Assembly (NCBI GenBank): GCA_047967505.1
Contig: CM106540.1
Source: Dipteris shenzhenensis
Lineage: Eukaryota > Polypodiophyta > Polypodiopsida > Gleicheniales
Reading direction: 5' to 3' (one strand)
Length of the DNA stretch: 64,000 bases
Under the pieces are notes generated by a model that was given only the letters and a program-made list of their open reading frames with translations, had not been told where the DNA came from and searched no databases. How positions within the stretch are numbered: position 1 is the stretch's first letter; the number at the start of each line of letters is the position of its first letter. This document shows, piece by piece, positions 22,030 through 32,139 of this stretch. The position numbers and the translations under genes were made by a program.

Positions 22030-22491
22030 TTTATAACTCTAGCCGAGGTAGCATGACCTCGGAAGAATCAATCGACATTTCCCTTAAAGGATCTATCTCT
22101 GTAATATATGTGTTTGCGCTTCATGTAAATGATCGGGAGGGATTTAATGTCAAGGTCCTAGGTGAGGGCTGATAGCACCAGACTAGGTAGATCTAAGACC
22201 AAGGGCCTAGTGCAAAGATGTGCCTAGGGGCAAGGAATTTAATGCATCCCAAGAGAGGGGTGAAATGTTGCATTAGGAAGGCCCTATAGTGATGACATGT
22301 GGCATCTAGATCTATCTAGGGAATTGGGGGCTTGCTGAGGCTAGTGAGAGAAGAGAAGAAGATGATTCATGTGAAAAATTTGCAACGTAGATCTCTGTCT
22401 GCTTGTTAGCTTGAGTGAGATTTGGCTGGGAGGTGATTAATGGTGCTACTCACGTGATCTTCAAGAGGGGAAGTAGCAAAAGTGCTTTACA
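22030..22491 (+). repeat. Chromovirus 5' LTR
   Basis: This copy matches the 3' LTR from CTCTAGCCGAGG (22037) to the CA end at 22491. The first seven bases (TTTATAA) differ from TGTTACG of the 3' LTR, so the true TG start is lost here. The LTR should carry promoter and polyadenylation signals, but none is resolved by eye. Confidence 0.9.
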
Positions 22492-22493
22492 TT

Positions 22494-22505
22494 TGGTATC
22501 AGAGC
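22494..22505 (+). promoter_or_regulatory. Primer binding site for initiator tRNA-Met
   Basis: TGGTATCAGAGC lies two bases after the LTR and is the standard complement to the 3' end of plant initiator tRNA-Met. It primes minus-strand DNA synthesis. Confidence 0.92.
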
Positions 22506-23509
22506 GTAAGGTAAGGGTAGGGCTCGTTGGGTTGTGACGGACAGCAGGTGGAGAGAGCTTGTGGAGAGATCAAGGGACGTGAGCGTCAAACTGATTGGCG
22601 CGGGCCTACACCAACAGGTCATAGAGCACAAGAGCGGGGCACGCAGGCGGTGAACCTGGGTTGGAGCGGAAGGTTCTTGGATGATCCTTCGACAGCGGTA
22701 CTTGGTGGTTGACCAGATCGATAGGAAGCCCGTGAGGCGCTGACGGATAATTGGCCTACGCCAAGAGGAGCGTAGGGCCTTGAAAAGGCTGCGCAATTAC
22801 AGACCAGCGTCGAGGGAGATCCAAAGTGGCTGACGATGCCGTGATCGATGGCGCTCCCGTAAGACGAGGCATTCGATCAATTATGTGATTGATAATGAGC
22901 CTGGAGCGTAGCTGGAATGATAGAGCGGGAATTCGTCACGGTGTCAGAGGTGACGCAGTGCAGGTTGACTACCCGTGGTCTACGAAGGACTTAAATTAAC
23001 GAACTGTTGGGCCTGGGATAGCGTGGTGGTTCGACGGTCGACGGGGAAGAAAACCAGACGGGGGCTTCTGAATTGTGGCTGGAACTAGAGGGTTGCCGTG
23101 ACGACGGACAGCAACAGTTCGGGGGCGGGAGACCATGTGGTCCGAAATACCCGACGAAATAAGAGAAGGATGCCTATCATTTAGTAGCTCGTGACTGCGT
23201 CAGATTAATACAGATCCCGCTAGCTAGCGCTCTGTTTGCATCGGAGCTACATCGGGCGTTTGGTATCTTTAACGAGGAGAAATCAGGAAGCACCTTTTTT
23301 CGATACAGTTTTATATATATAGTCCTGTTATTCCTACACTGTGAAAAGGAAAGTTCAAAGTATTGTATATTTTGGGAGTTTAGTGTGCAGGAGAAAGAAG
23401 AAAACAAACCAGGAAAGCAAAACAGAAAAGAAGAGTATATATATATATCTTTTATTTGGGTTCTAGAAAAGACTGAAAAAAAAAAAAAACCATTTTCCAT
23501 TGTGAACCT
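22506..23509 (+). other. Chromovirus untranslated leader
   Basis: About 1 kb with no recognisable coding sense. It should hold the packaging and dimerisation signals of the genomic RNA. It ends in an A-rich run just before the gag ATG at 23510. Confidence 0.7.
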
Positions 23510-25297
23510 ATGGAGACACAAGGGCAGAATTCGAGGGTGAATCCTAGTGAGTCTAGAGTACAGTCTACACAACAGATGTCACATCATGCAGCACCTACTT
23601 TGATCGGTAGGATTTCGATATTAGAAGATGCTTTACAGCAGATTATGAACCAGCAGCTTCAAGTGAATGCTGGTCAAAATGAGATTAGGGAAATAGTACA
23701 AGCCTTGTCGGCTAGACCGTCTAGAATTGATAAGGGCAAAGCTCTAGCAGAGCCAGAGCCCAGTATCCATTCATTAGAGCGCGCAAGCGTCAAAGTGCCT
23801 AATATCGCTAACTATAGACCGGAGAAGTACGCTGGTCGGATGACCGAGCGCAGCTCTGATGTGATCGAGGTTTGGTTACACAAGTGGGAAGAAGCCTTCG
23901 CCATTTGTGAAATTAGATCTGATCTAAAGAAAATCCGTGAGGCCACACACCTGTTTATTGAGGCAGCGGATAGATGGTGGATAAAGCAACAGAAGGATCA
24001 AGTTGCTCCTATCACCTGGGAAGGGTTTAAAGCTGAATTTAAGAAACACTTTCTCCCACCCGATGAAGAGTCCCGAGCTTGGGATGCTTATAGAAATCTT
24101 CGTCAGAGGAGTCTGTCGGTGGCAGAGTACACCGACAAATTCAGGGAATGTGTCATGAAAATAACATACCCTCTCCCTACGTCGGTTCAGTTAAAAGACT
24201 ATATCTATGGACTGAACGACAAAATCAAAATGGAAGTTCGGGCTAAATATGTGACTACATTAGATGAATCTATTGCAGTAGCCCTGAACTATGAGGATGC
24301 CAGGGGCAAATCTGGTGGATTTGTGCAAGCAGGGACTCAGTATGAGCACCCGAAAAAAGGGGGATTTCAGAGGAAATGGGTTTCAAAGACAAGTGTCTCG
24401 CAGCCAAGTGGCCAAACCAAGCAGGTGAAGCCGGTTGAGGGACCAGTAAAAACAAGTATCACCGTTAGGGTGAAAAGGAAAATAACTCGAATGGCAGCCC
24501 GGGCTTGGTCAAAGTCCTCGTTGACCCCTGAACAAAAAGAGAAAGCTAGAAAAGAAGGATTGTGCTTCGGCTGCCTTCAGCGACATCAGTGGAAGGATTG
24601 TCCACTGAATAAAGACCGTCGCACAGCTAATATGATAATATCTGAATGCGACGTGGAAATGCAGGAGAGTCCCAATGCGGAACATATGCAGATGCAACTG
24701 GCGGGACCTTCTCAGAGGTTAGTACCTTGTCTGTTATGTGTATCTGTTGCTAAGTTAGTGACGAGTGCACCTTATAACATCCTATCTAAGCCCGCAGCAA
24801 CGGGGTATACGGCCTTTAATGATACGGAGTTAATTAAAATGAAAGGGCAAGTGGCCAGTCATGATGTCATTGTGTTGTTTGACTCGGCGTCAACTCACAA
24901 TGTGATTAACTCCAAGCTCGTGAAGAGGCTGAAATTAAAAACAAGCCCATCTGACTATGCGTATACAGTCAGAATGGCAGATGGAAGTTCAACTGAAGTA
25001 TGGGACCAAAGGGTTACCCAGTTGGAGCTTCGGATTCAGGACTATGCTGAGAAGCTGGATTTTGAAATGACCAAGCTTGCTCATGCAGATATAGCCCTGG
25101 GTATGGCGTGGCATTCTAGGAAGAATCCAGCCATTGATTGGAAAAAGCACGTATATCAATTCAAGATGAATGATGTGCTTTATGTCTTGCGAGGTGAAAA
25201 AGATATACCTCAGGGACCGTTGGTTTCTGTGATGGAAATCAGAAAATCTCAAGTAGAGTTTTTATTCCTTTGCACAGCAGGTAGAGCCGGTGGATGA
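23510..25297 (+). CDS. Chromovirus gag and protease polyprotein
   Basis: An open frame of 595 residues. The capsid-type gag domain covers roughly residues 90-270 (VWLHKWEEAFAICEI, KHFLPPDEESRAWDAYRNL, SVAEYTDKFRECV). The nucleocapsid knuckle is C-F-G-C-L-Q-R-H-Q-W-K-D-C near residue 351, an unusual spacing with His only four residues after the second Cys. The aspartic protease sits near residue 458 as LFDSASTHNVIN; most relatives have D-S-G, so Gly is replaced by Ala. The frame ends at 25297 and overlaps the pol frame, which is shifted by +1. That shift is either programmed or a one-base loss near the T run at 25259. Confidence 0.9.
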   Translation: METQGQNSRVNPSESRVQSTQQMSHHAAPTLIGRISILEDALQQIMNQQLQVNAGQNEIREIVQALSARPSRIDKGKALAEPEPSIHSLERASVKVPNIANYRPEKYAGRMTERSSDVIEVWLHKWEEAFAICEIRSDLKKIREATHLFIEAADRWWIKQQKDQVAPITWEGFKAEFKKHFLPPDEESRAWDAYRNLRQRSLSVAEYTDKFRECVMKITYPLPTSVQLKDYIYGLNDKIKMEVRAKYVTTLDESIAVALNYEDARGKSGGFVQAGTQYEHPKKGGFQRKWVSKTSVSQPSGQTKQVKPVEGPVKTSITVRVKRKITRMAARAWSKSSLTPEQKEKARKEGLCFGCLQRHQWKDCPLNKDRRTANMIISECDVEMQESPNAEHMQMQLAGPSQRLVPCLLCVSVAKLVTSAPYNILSKPAATGYTAFNDTELIKMKGQVASHDVIVLFDSASTHNVINSKLVKRLKLKTSPSDYAYTVRMADGSSTEVWDQRVTQLELRIQDYAEKLDFEMTKLAHADIALGMAWHSRKNPAIDWKKHVYQFKMNDVLYVLRGEKDIPQGPLVSVMEIRKSQVEFLFLCTAGRAGG

Positions 25298-28200
25298 TTC
25301 TTCGGCTAGTACTGATGTTACGCAAAGTGGTGAGATGGCCAAGCTGTCTAATCTTATAACAGAGGAGTTCTCTGAATGTTTTAGGGATGAACTACCTTAT
25401 GGGTTACCTCCAGAGCGGAAAGTTCAGCATAAGATTGAACTGATCCCGGGGGCAGAACTTGTAAATAGACCTCCCTATAGAATGAGTTTTGCTGAAGAAG
25501 CGGAGGTGCGTAGACAACTGGAAGAATACCTCAAGTTGGGGCAGATTCAACCAAGTTTCTCACCTTTTGCTTCGCCAATGATATTAAAGAAGAAAAAGGA
25601 TGATACGTTTCGCCTCTGTATAGATTACAGAGCATTGAATAATATCACTGTTAAGCACAGGTATCCGATGGCTCGGATTGATGATTTGCTAGATGCATTA
25701 CATGGAGCCGTGATTTTCAGCAAGATAGATCTTAAGTGCGGCTACCATCAAATCCGGATTAGAGCCGAGGATGTGCATAAAACCGCTTTCAGGAGTAGGT
25801 TTGGTCATTATGAGTTTTTGGTAATGCCCTTCGGACTTACCAATGCTCCAGCGACCTTCGTCATGCTTATGAACGATTTACTACGTCCGTATATCGGAAA
25901 GTTCGTAGTACATTTTATTGACGATATCTTGATATTCAGTAAAAGTGTTACTGAGCATCGTGAACACTTAAGAATAGTGTTCAGTACTTTGAGGAAAGCC
26001 AGTCTTTATGTGAATAAGAAGAAAACTATACTATGTATGGTTAGGCTTGAATATTTAGGGTTCATAATTACTCCACAGGGGGTAGAAATGGATCCGAAGA
26101 AAGTGGCTGCGATACTAACTTGGCCAATCTCTCAGAGTCTGACCGCGTTGCGATCATTCTTGGGATTTGTCCAGTTTTATAGAAGGCATATCAAAGGATA
26201 TTCCGGTCGTGAACACTTAAGAATAGTGTTTAGTACTTTGAGGAAAGCCAGTCTTTATGTGAATAAGAAGAAAACTATACTATGTATGGTTAGGCTTGAA
26301 TATTTAGGGTTCATAATTACTCCACAGGGGGTAGAAATGGATCCGAAGAAAGTGGCTGCGATACTAACTTGGCCAATCTCTCAGAGTCTGACCGCGTTGC
26401 GATCATTCTTGGGATTTGTCCAGTTTTATAGAAGGCATATCAAAGGATATTCCGGAATAGTATCGCCATTGACTGATCTGACCTCAGATAAAGTACCTTT
26501 TATTTGGGGACAGAATCAACAAGAAAGTTTTAACACCATAAAGCAAGCTGTGGTCACAGGACCGGTGTTAAAAATAGTTGATCCCCAGAAACCGTTGTTC
26601 CTAGAAACCGATGCAAGTGGCATTGCGGTAGGAGCAGTCCTCCTTCAAGAGGGAAGGCCAGTAGCCTTTGAAAGCAAGAAGCTTTCTCCCTCTCAAAGGA
26701 ATTGGCCAACTCATGAATTGGAGTTGTATGCTGTTATCCATGCTTTAAAAACATGGAGGCATTATTTGTATGGTTCAGAGTTTTATGTGGATGTGGATCA
26801 TGATACTCTGAAACATTTTTGTCAACAGCCTGACTTGAGGGGCCGCCAAGCTAGGTGGGCAGAGCTCATGCAGGAGTTTAATCTAACGATTCCGTACCGA
26901 AGAGGAAAAGACAATAAGGTTGCTGATGCGTTGTCTCGCATTATGCACAACCTGAGTTTCACGGTATTAGAGAGTGCTCTAATGACCGAGATAAGAGAAA
27001 CTCAAAAAGTGGACGAGTTTGTCCAGAGCTTGTGGCCTAAAGCTCATGTGTTAAAACCCGGGGAAAATGAAAAGGATGACCTGGCATCCAGAAAAGGCCA
27101 AACTTATGCAAGATATACCATAAGGGATGGTATGCTGGTTAGAAATGGCAAGGTTGTAGTACCTGGTCAGAATGATCTCAGGCAGAGAGTCATTCGACAG
27201 TGCCATGATAGCCCGTGTGCGGGACATCCAGGTGTCGAGAAGACATATGATCTCGTGAAGCGAGATTTCTTTTGGCCAAAGATGAAAAAGCATATTCATG
27301 AATATGTGACACGGTGTTTCTCGTGTCAGTTAAGCAAGGCCGAGCGGGTGAAGCCACCCGGACTTTTACAGCCCTTGGAAATACCACTAAGTAAGTGGGA
27401 GAGCATTTCCATGGACTTTATTGTAGGACTGCCTACGACGCAAGGAGGGTATGATTCTATCCTTGTGGTGGTTGATCGTCTAACCAAGATGGCTCACTTC
27501 ATTCCGACTAGAGAGTCTGTTAGTGCCCCACAAGTGGTGGATCTGTTCATTAGACATATATTTCGTCTGCATGGATTGCCTAGATCCATAGTGTCAGACA
27601 GAGATGTCAGATTTACCAGTCAATTTTGGACAGCGGTATTTGAGACACTAAGGACTGAGTTGGAAATGAGTAGTGGGGATCATCTTGAGACGGATGGTCA
27701 GACGGAGAGAGTCAACCAGACTTTAGAGGACATGCTGAGGGCATATGTGTCATTGAGGCAACATACATGGGACAAGTGGTTGCCATTGTTGGAGTTTGCC
27801 TACAATGATAGGAAACATTCACCTACCGGGTTCAGTCCGTTTGAACTGAACTATGGTTATAGACCAGCCAATCCAACTATAGTTGGAGTACCTCAGAAAG
27901 TGCCTAGTGCCGCGAACTTTGTAGTTCAGATGCGGGAGATGCTAGCACTTGCGAGAGCTAATATCCGCCAGGCTATGGATAGAGCCAAGGTGTATGCCGA
28001 TGAAAATCGGTCTATAAGAGTATTTAAGGAAGGAGAAAAAGTTTTTCTCAGAGTTCCTTCGCACTCGAAGTCGTTGACTTTAGGAGAGTGTGCTAAGTTA
28101 TCACCTCGATACTGTGGGCCGTGGTTAATTCTAAAGAGAATAGGAAGTGTAGCCTATAAATTAGAATTGCCACAGGGGTGTAAGGTGCACCCGATTTTTC

Positions 28201-28460
28201 ATGTTTCCCGCTTAAAGAAATTTTTACATACAGGTGACTCACTAATCGAAGGTGTGGTTTTGTTTCAGGAGATAGAGGATATTGCAAGGCGCAAACCAAC
28301 AAGAGTCCTGGACCGAGGAACAATGCAAATACGAAATCGGAAGATACCCACGGTGTTGGTTGCATGGCATGGTCAGCCTCTATCCGAAGCTACATGTGAA
28401 TCCGTATATCAGTTGCGGAGAGTGTTCCCAGATTTTATCATCGAGGACGCTGATGTCTGA
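25290..28460 (+). CDS. Chromovirus pol: RT, RNase H, integrase, chromodomain
   Basis: An open frame of 1056 residues; the first codon is GTG, so it is probably read as part of a gag-pol fusion. RT: FRLCIDYRALN, MPFGLTNAPATF and active site FIDDILIFS near residue 211. An 83-residue block after it is present twice. RNase H: FLETDASGIAVGAVLL near residue 440, then THELELYAVI. Integrase: an H-x-H/C-x-x-C zinc domain (HPGVEKTYD, CFSCQ), MDFIVGLP near residue 709, SDRDVRFTS near 770 and QTERVN near 806, giving D-D-35-E spacing. C-terminal chromodomain about residues 1000-1050 (RKPTRVLDRG, VLVAWHGQPLSEATCE, FPDFI). Apparently intact apart from the duplication. Confidence 0.93.
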   Translation: MDDSSASTDVTQSGEMAKLSNLITEEFSECFRDELPYGLPPERKVQHKIELIPGAELVNRPPYRMSFAEEAEVRRQLEEYLKLGQIQPSFSPFASPMILKKKKDDTFRLCIDYRALNNITVKHRYPMARIDDLLDALHGAVIFSKIDLKCGYHQIRIRAEDVHKTAFRSRFGHYEFLVMPFGLTNAPATFVMLMNDLLRPYIGKFVVHFIDDILIFSKSVTEHREHLRIVFSTLRKASLYVNKKKTILCMVRLEYLGFIITPQGVEMDPKKVAAILTWPISQSLTALRSFLGFVQFYRRHIKGYSGREHLRIVFSTLRKASLYVNKKKTILCMVRLEYLGFIITPQGVEMDPKKVAAILTWPISQSLTALRSFLGFVQFYRRHIKGYSGIVSPLTDLTSDKVPFIWGQNQQESFNTIKQAVVTGPVLKIVDPQKPLFLETDASGIAVGAVLLQEGRPVAFESKKLSPSQRNWPTHELELYAVIHALKTWRHYLYGSEFYVDVDHDTLKHFCQQPDLRGRQARWAELMQEFNLTIPYRRGKDNKVADALSRIMHNLSFTVLESALMTEIRETQKVDEFVQSLWPKAHVLKPGENEKDDLASRKGQTYARYTIRDGMLVRNGKVVVPGQNDLRQRVIRQCHDSPCAGHPGVEKTYDLVKRDFFWPKMKKHIHEYVTRCFSCQLSKAERVKPPGLLQPLEIPLSKWESISMDFIVGLPTTQGGYDSILVVVDRLTKMAHFIPTRESVSAPQVVDLFIRHIFRLHGLPRSIVSDRDVRFTSQFWTAVFETLRTELEMSSGDHLETDGQTERVNQTLEDMLRAYVSLRQHTWDKWLPLLEFAYNDRKHSPTGFSPFELNYGYRPANPTIVGVPQKVPSAANFVVQMREMLALARANIRQAMDRAKVYADENRSIRVFKEGEKVFLRVPSHSKSLTLGECAKLSPRYCGPWLILKRIGSVAYKLELPQGCKVHPIFHVSRLKKFLHTGDSLIEGVVLFQEIEDIARRKPTRVLDRGTMQIRNRKIPTVLVAWHGQPLSEATCESVYQLRRVFPDFIIEDADV
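25959..26456 (+). repeat. In-frame 249-bp tandem duplication in chromovirus RT thumb/connection
   Basis: Unit 1 spans 25959-26207 and unit 2 spans 26208-26456. They differ at one position that I can see (TTCAGT against TTTAGT). The repeat encodes EHLRIVFSTLRKASLYVNKK through FLGFVQFYRRHIKGYSG twice without breaking the frame. Confidence 0.95.
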
Positions 28461-28472
28461 AGAGGGAAGGAA
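28459..28472 (+). promoter_or_regulatory. Polypurine tract before chromovirus 3' LTR
   Basis: GAAGAGGGAAGGAA directly precedes the TG start of the 3' LTR. It primes plus-strand DNA synthesis in LTR elements. Its position one stop codon after the chromodomain is typical. Confidence 0.85.
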
Positions 28473-28934
28473 TGTTACGCTCTAGCCGAGGTAGCATGAC
28501 CTCGGAAGAATCAGTCGACATTTCCCTTAAAGGATCTATCTTTGTAATATATGTGTTTGCGCTTCATGTAAATGATCGGGAGGGATTTAATGTCAAGGTC
28601 CTAGGTGAGGGCTGATAGCACCAGACTAGGTAGATCTAAGACCAAGGGCCTAGTGCAAAGATGTGCCTAGGGGCAAGGAATTTAATGCATCCCAAGAGAG
28701 GGGTGAAATGTTGCATTAGGAAGGCCCTATAGTGATGACATGTGGCATCTAGATCTATCTAGGGAATTGGGGGCTTGCTGAGGCTAGTGAGAGAAGAGAA
28801 GAAGATGATTCATGTGAAAAATTTGCAACGTAGATCTCTGTCTGCTTGTTAGCTTGAGTGAGATTTGGCTGGGAGGTGATTAATGGTGCTACTCCCGTGA
28901 TCTTCAAGAGGGGAAGTAGAAAAAGTGCTTTACA
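28473..28934 (+). repeat. Chromovirus 3' LTR
   Basis: 462 bp from TGTTACGCTCTAGCC to TTTACA, with canonical TG...CA ends. Four differences from the 5' copy were noted by eye (A/G, C/T, A/C, C/A), suggesting about 99% identity. Right flank is LINE ORF2 sequence starting GTTGCCC. Confidence 0.93.
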
Positions 28935-29980
28935 GTTGCCCTTTGGCCTCTAGCTTGCTTCTTGATCGGAAGCATGTCCTTTCTCGCTTGGAATGGCATG
29001 GCCACGATTCTCTGATGGGAAATTCCTTAAGGGCTGAAAGCATTCACTGGTCAAAAGCTTTTCAACCTCCGCTCGCTTTACAGAAACCTAGATGTTCCTA
29101 TTTTATTACCTTCAAAGGAATTAATTCTGTTGCGGATGTCATTCATGATGATGGAACTACTTTATTTTTTCTCTCGTAGCCACACGGTATGTCTTGGGAT
29201 CTCATAATCGTCCTCTATGGCACAACATTACTTATATGCTTTCACCTTTTGTCCCAATTTCTCCTTTGGAACTTCAGGATAGGCTGGAGGATTAGATTTT
29301 GACTTCTCGAGAGTCCTCCTTTCGTCCTTAGAGGCCACATCAGATTACAGTGCCTGCATATATATAAAATCCTTTTACCGTAGCCTTGGGTTTTAGATAA
29401 GGCTAATTCTATTTGGCGAATGCATCGGCCAACTAAGTGGTGGAGAAAGAGACTAAGGCAACTTTGGGCATACAAAGTTCCTCTTCGGCAACAGGTTTTT
29501 TTTTGGAGAGTTCTCTTCTCGGGGTTCTTCCATCTGGCCAACTGCTGGCACGTAGACACATTGCTCCTGCTGTTTGTCATCACAAAAGTTTGACTTCTCA
29601 GAAGACTGTGCTTCATTTGTTCTGGTTTTGCCCGTCCTCCCGTAAGTTCCTGGATTTTCTTCGACAACGGTTGAGAACGAGATTCCCGACTCCTACTTTT
29701 CAAGCTCTTTGGTTTTCATCCGCGTACTCAAGAGTTTGATCTTTTCTTTGTTGGGTTCGTTATTGGGCACTTTGGACTTTATGGATACACAAGAATTGTA
29801 AAGTCTTTGGTGAGCCAACATCTTCTTTGTTCGCTTTCTTCAAGCGTTCTCTGCAGCAATCTTTTTTTGACTGCTTGTAGACTCGCTACATAGATCATGA
29901 TGTATATTTAGCTTATATAGAGATTTTCAGCTGATGTAATTTATAGCTCCTCGCTTTGAGATGGCTTTTCTTGTAATGGT
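28935..29980 (+). mobile_element. TG-LINE 3' end (ORF2 C-terminus and 3' UTR)
   Basis: Reads GCPLASSLLLDRKHVLSRLEW, then the ESIHWSKAFQPPLALQ block and a degraded zf-RVT (RRHIAPAVCHHK, HLFWFC) to about 29750. The 3' UTR keeps the hairpin AGCTCCTC/GAGATGGCT (29945-29966) but is cut before the A/TG tail, where copy G begins. It is pseudogenised by stops and frameshifts. It may or may not be the other end of copy F. Confidence 0.8.
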
Positions 29981-31370
29981 TATCGGGGATTATGGTAAAA
30001 ACTACATGAAAAATTTGAGGGCAAACGTCGCACGAGCAAACAAAATTGTCAATCATTAACTGAGCTTAGTCATTCCAGGCCTCTCTCCAGGGAAGAAAAT
30101 GACTTGATCTATCAAGCTAGATTTTGCTTGCAAAGTAATGATCTTAGGAAAGTATCTAAATGGGAAGCCCATGCGAGGCAGAAAGCTTTCCTAGATAAAG
30201 GTTGCTCATCTAAGGAATTTTTTCAAAGTTTACATTCCAAGAAGAACTCTTCAAATATCTGTCGTACGCTGATGCCTAATGGGATTTGGACTTCCTCTCA
30301 GGCACAACTTGCTGCAGCATGTGTTGCTCATTTCTCCACACAATTTGGCATGGCAGATCTTCCTTCTCGAGAGGTTATTTCAGCAAGAGCTGCGCTCGTT
30401 CGTTACGTTTCTCCCATTGTTTCTCCTACACAAGTTGTCAATTTGGACGTGCCTTTCACTAAACGGGAGCTATTTGATGCTTTGAAATCCTGTGGTAGAT
30501 GGAAATCTCCAGGATGGGATGGTCTCACTATTGAGTTCTTTCTTGCATACTGGGATATTCTTAATCTGCCCCTCTTATGCATGATCAATTCTGCTTGGGA
30601 AAATCAGCATTTGCCACATTCATGGAAAGAGGGCATTGTCACATTACTTCCTAAAAAGCAAATATGTGACTCCTTGGCTGATTGGAGGCCCATCACTCTT
30701 ATGCCTGTTATTTATAAGATCGTCACTAAAATGGTGGTTGATCACATTAAAGGATATCTGCATGATGGCCTTCATCCTGCTCAGTATGGTTTTGTTCCTC
30801 GCCGACATATTACAGATAATATTGCTAATGCATATGTTGGCATAGAATATGCCAAATATACTGAGCAGGATGTTTTATTATTGTAGCTTGATATTGCCAA
30901 GGCTTTTGACACAATCCAATGGGATTTTATTGCTCAGACTATGAGAGCATTGGGTTTTAGTCCAAAATTGCAGCATATTATTTATTGGCTTTATAGTGAC
31001 AGTCAGGCAGCTTGTATACTGTCTAGGGATCTTTCTGAAGCTTGGACTCTTTGGTGTTCAGTTCGGCAGGGCTGTCCACTTAGTGCCTTGCTTTATGCCA
31101 TTGCCACCCATCCTATGCTGCAATATATGGATCACTTGGTTGCCATGGACATGCTTCATGGATTAGAAATTCCGGGGAGTAGTACTATGATTGCTTAGGC
31201 ATATGCTGATGATTCCTTTTTTACCCCTCGGAATACGCAGTAGGAAGTCTCTTCTTTGATGCATGCTCTTTCTCTTTATGATTTAGTTGTTGGTTTTCAT
31301 GTGAATTTTCAGAAGTCCAAGCTCTTGCCTCTGCTCTCTAAAGATTGGCATTCTGTTTTATGGCAAGGCT
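29981..31370 (+). pseudogene. TG-LINE ORF2, copy G, first part (RT)
   Basis: The open piece from 30104 reads QSLTELSHSRPLSREEN, SPGWDGLTIEFF, WRPITLMPVIYKI, YGFVPRRHITDN. A TAG at 30884-30886 replaces the CAG codon before the conserved VDIAKAFD block. RT continues with VRQGCPLSALLYAI and the active site AYADDSFF just after a second TAG (31196-31198), again where relatives have CAG. A third TAG near 31242 follows. The frame is otherwise well kept, so its death was mainly by nonsense changes. The sense resumes at 34173. Confidence 0.85.
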
Positions 31371-31375
31371 ATATT
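31371..31375 (+). repeat. Target-site duplication ATATT (left)
   Basis: ATATT immediately left of TGAAGATGC, repeated at 34173-34177 right of the element. Five bases is the normal size for LTR elements. Confidence 0.9.
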
Positions 31376-31681
31376 TGAAGATGCAAGACATGGAATGGAA
31401 TGGAAACAAAAAGCAAGACTAGGAAAGCATAATGGAAATGAAATAATGCGAGAAAGAAATATACAACTAAGCAAAGTACTTACATAATCAAGAAAGGCAT
31501 GAGGCTTGATGAAAATGACAATGAAAGTACACTGCCTTTATAGGATAGGCACACACACTCTAAGTGTCAAATGTATATGGGATAAGTCTCATAGTAACAC
31601 ATGGCACTCTAGGATATAAAGTAGTATAGTACTACTCTAGAACACACTAAAAGTCACTCAAATTGACTCCATTTCCTAACA
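31376..31681 (-). repeat. 3' LTR of the gag-only element
   Basis: 306 bp; on the minus strand it starts TGTTAGGAAATGG and ends TTGCATCTTCA. It contains TATAAAGG near 31540, a possible TATA box for the LTR promoter. Confidence 0.9.
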
Positions 31682-32139
31682 CCCTCCCATGGAGGAAAGG
31701 TGAGGGACTACTGGAATGGAACCAAGAACAAAACATGACAATGATGATCATCAAAACTGTGCATGCCAATCTAGAACTAGACATGGCTCCCACACAATCT
31801 CAAAGGCAAGTGAGCATGGCTTAGAGGCTAGTGAGCATAACATAGAAATCTCATCTAGCATGGCTCAGAGGCTCATCTAGCATGGCTCAGAGGCTCAGAG
31901 ACCAATGCACCAACAAATAGACCTATCAAAGCCAAAAACACATGGCTCCCACAGTACATCCCCACCTGGCTCCAAAGACTAATGAGGAGCATGGAGCCAC
32001 ACACCAAAAATATAAAAGAAATACATCATTTTAGGAGGACTATCCAAGGCAGAGGACCTTTATTGACTCAACACACATGATTTATTGCATTCATTTTTTG
32101 GAAACACCCCCAGGGCAAAGTACCCAAATATATTATGCT
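31682..32139 (-). other. Non-coding tail of the gag-only element with polypurine tract
   Basis: Follows the gag stop on the minus strand. It contains no pol domain. The polypurine tract CCATGGGAGGG (31682-31692 complement) abuts the 3' LTR. A motif TCAATAAAGGTCCTCTGCC (complement, near 32060) recurs with few changes downstream of the second gag copy near 62240, showing the two are one family. Confidence 0.8.

Larger units (their letters stand above)
22030..28934 (+). mobile_element. Ty3/gypsy chromovirus, nearly complete
   Basis: About 6.9 kb with two 462-bp LTRs, an initiator tRNA-Met primer site, a long leader, gag-protease, pol with a C-terminal chromodomain, and a polypurine tract. The LTRs differ at four positions by eye outside the first seven bases, so insertion is recent. 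The chromodomain places it among chromoviruses, which direct integration toward heterochromatin. Possible defects are a gag/pol frame break near 25260 and an in-frame duplication in pol (25959-26456). No target-site duplication is seen. Confidence 0.93.
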
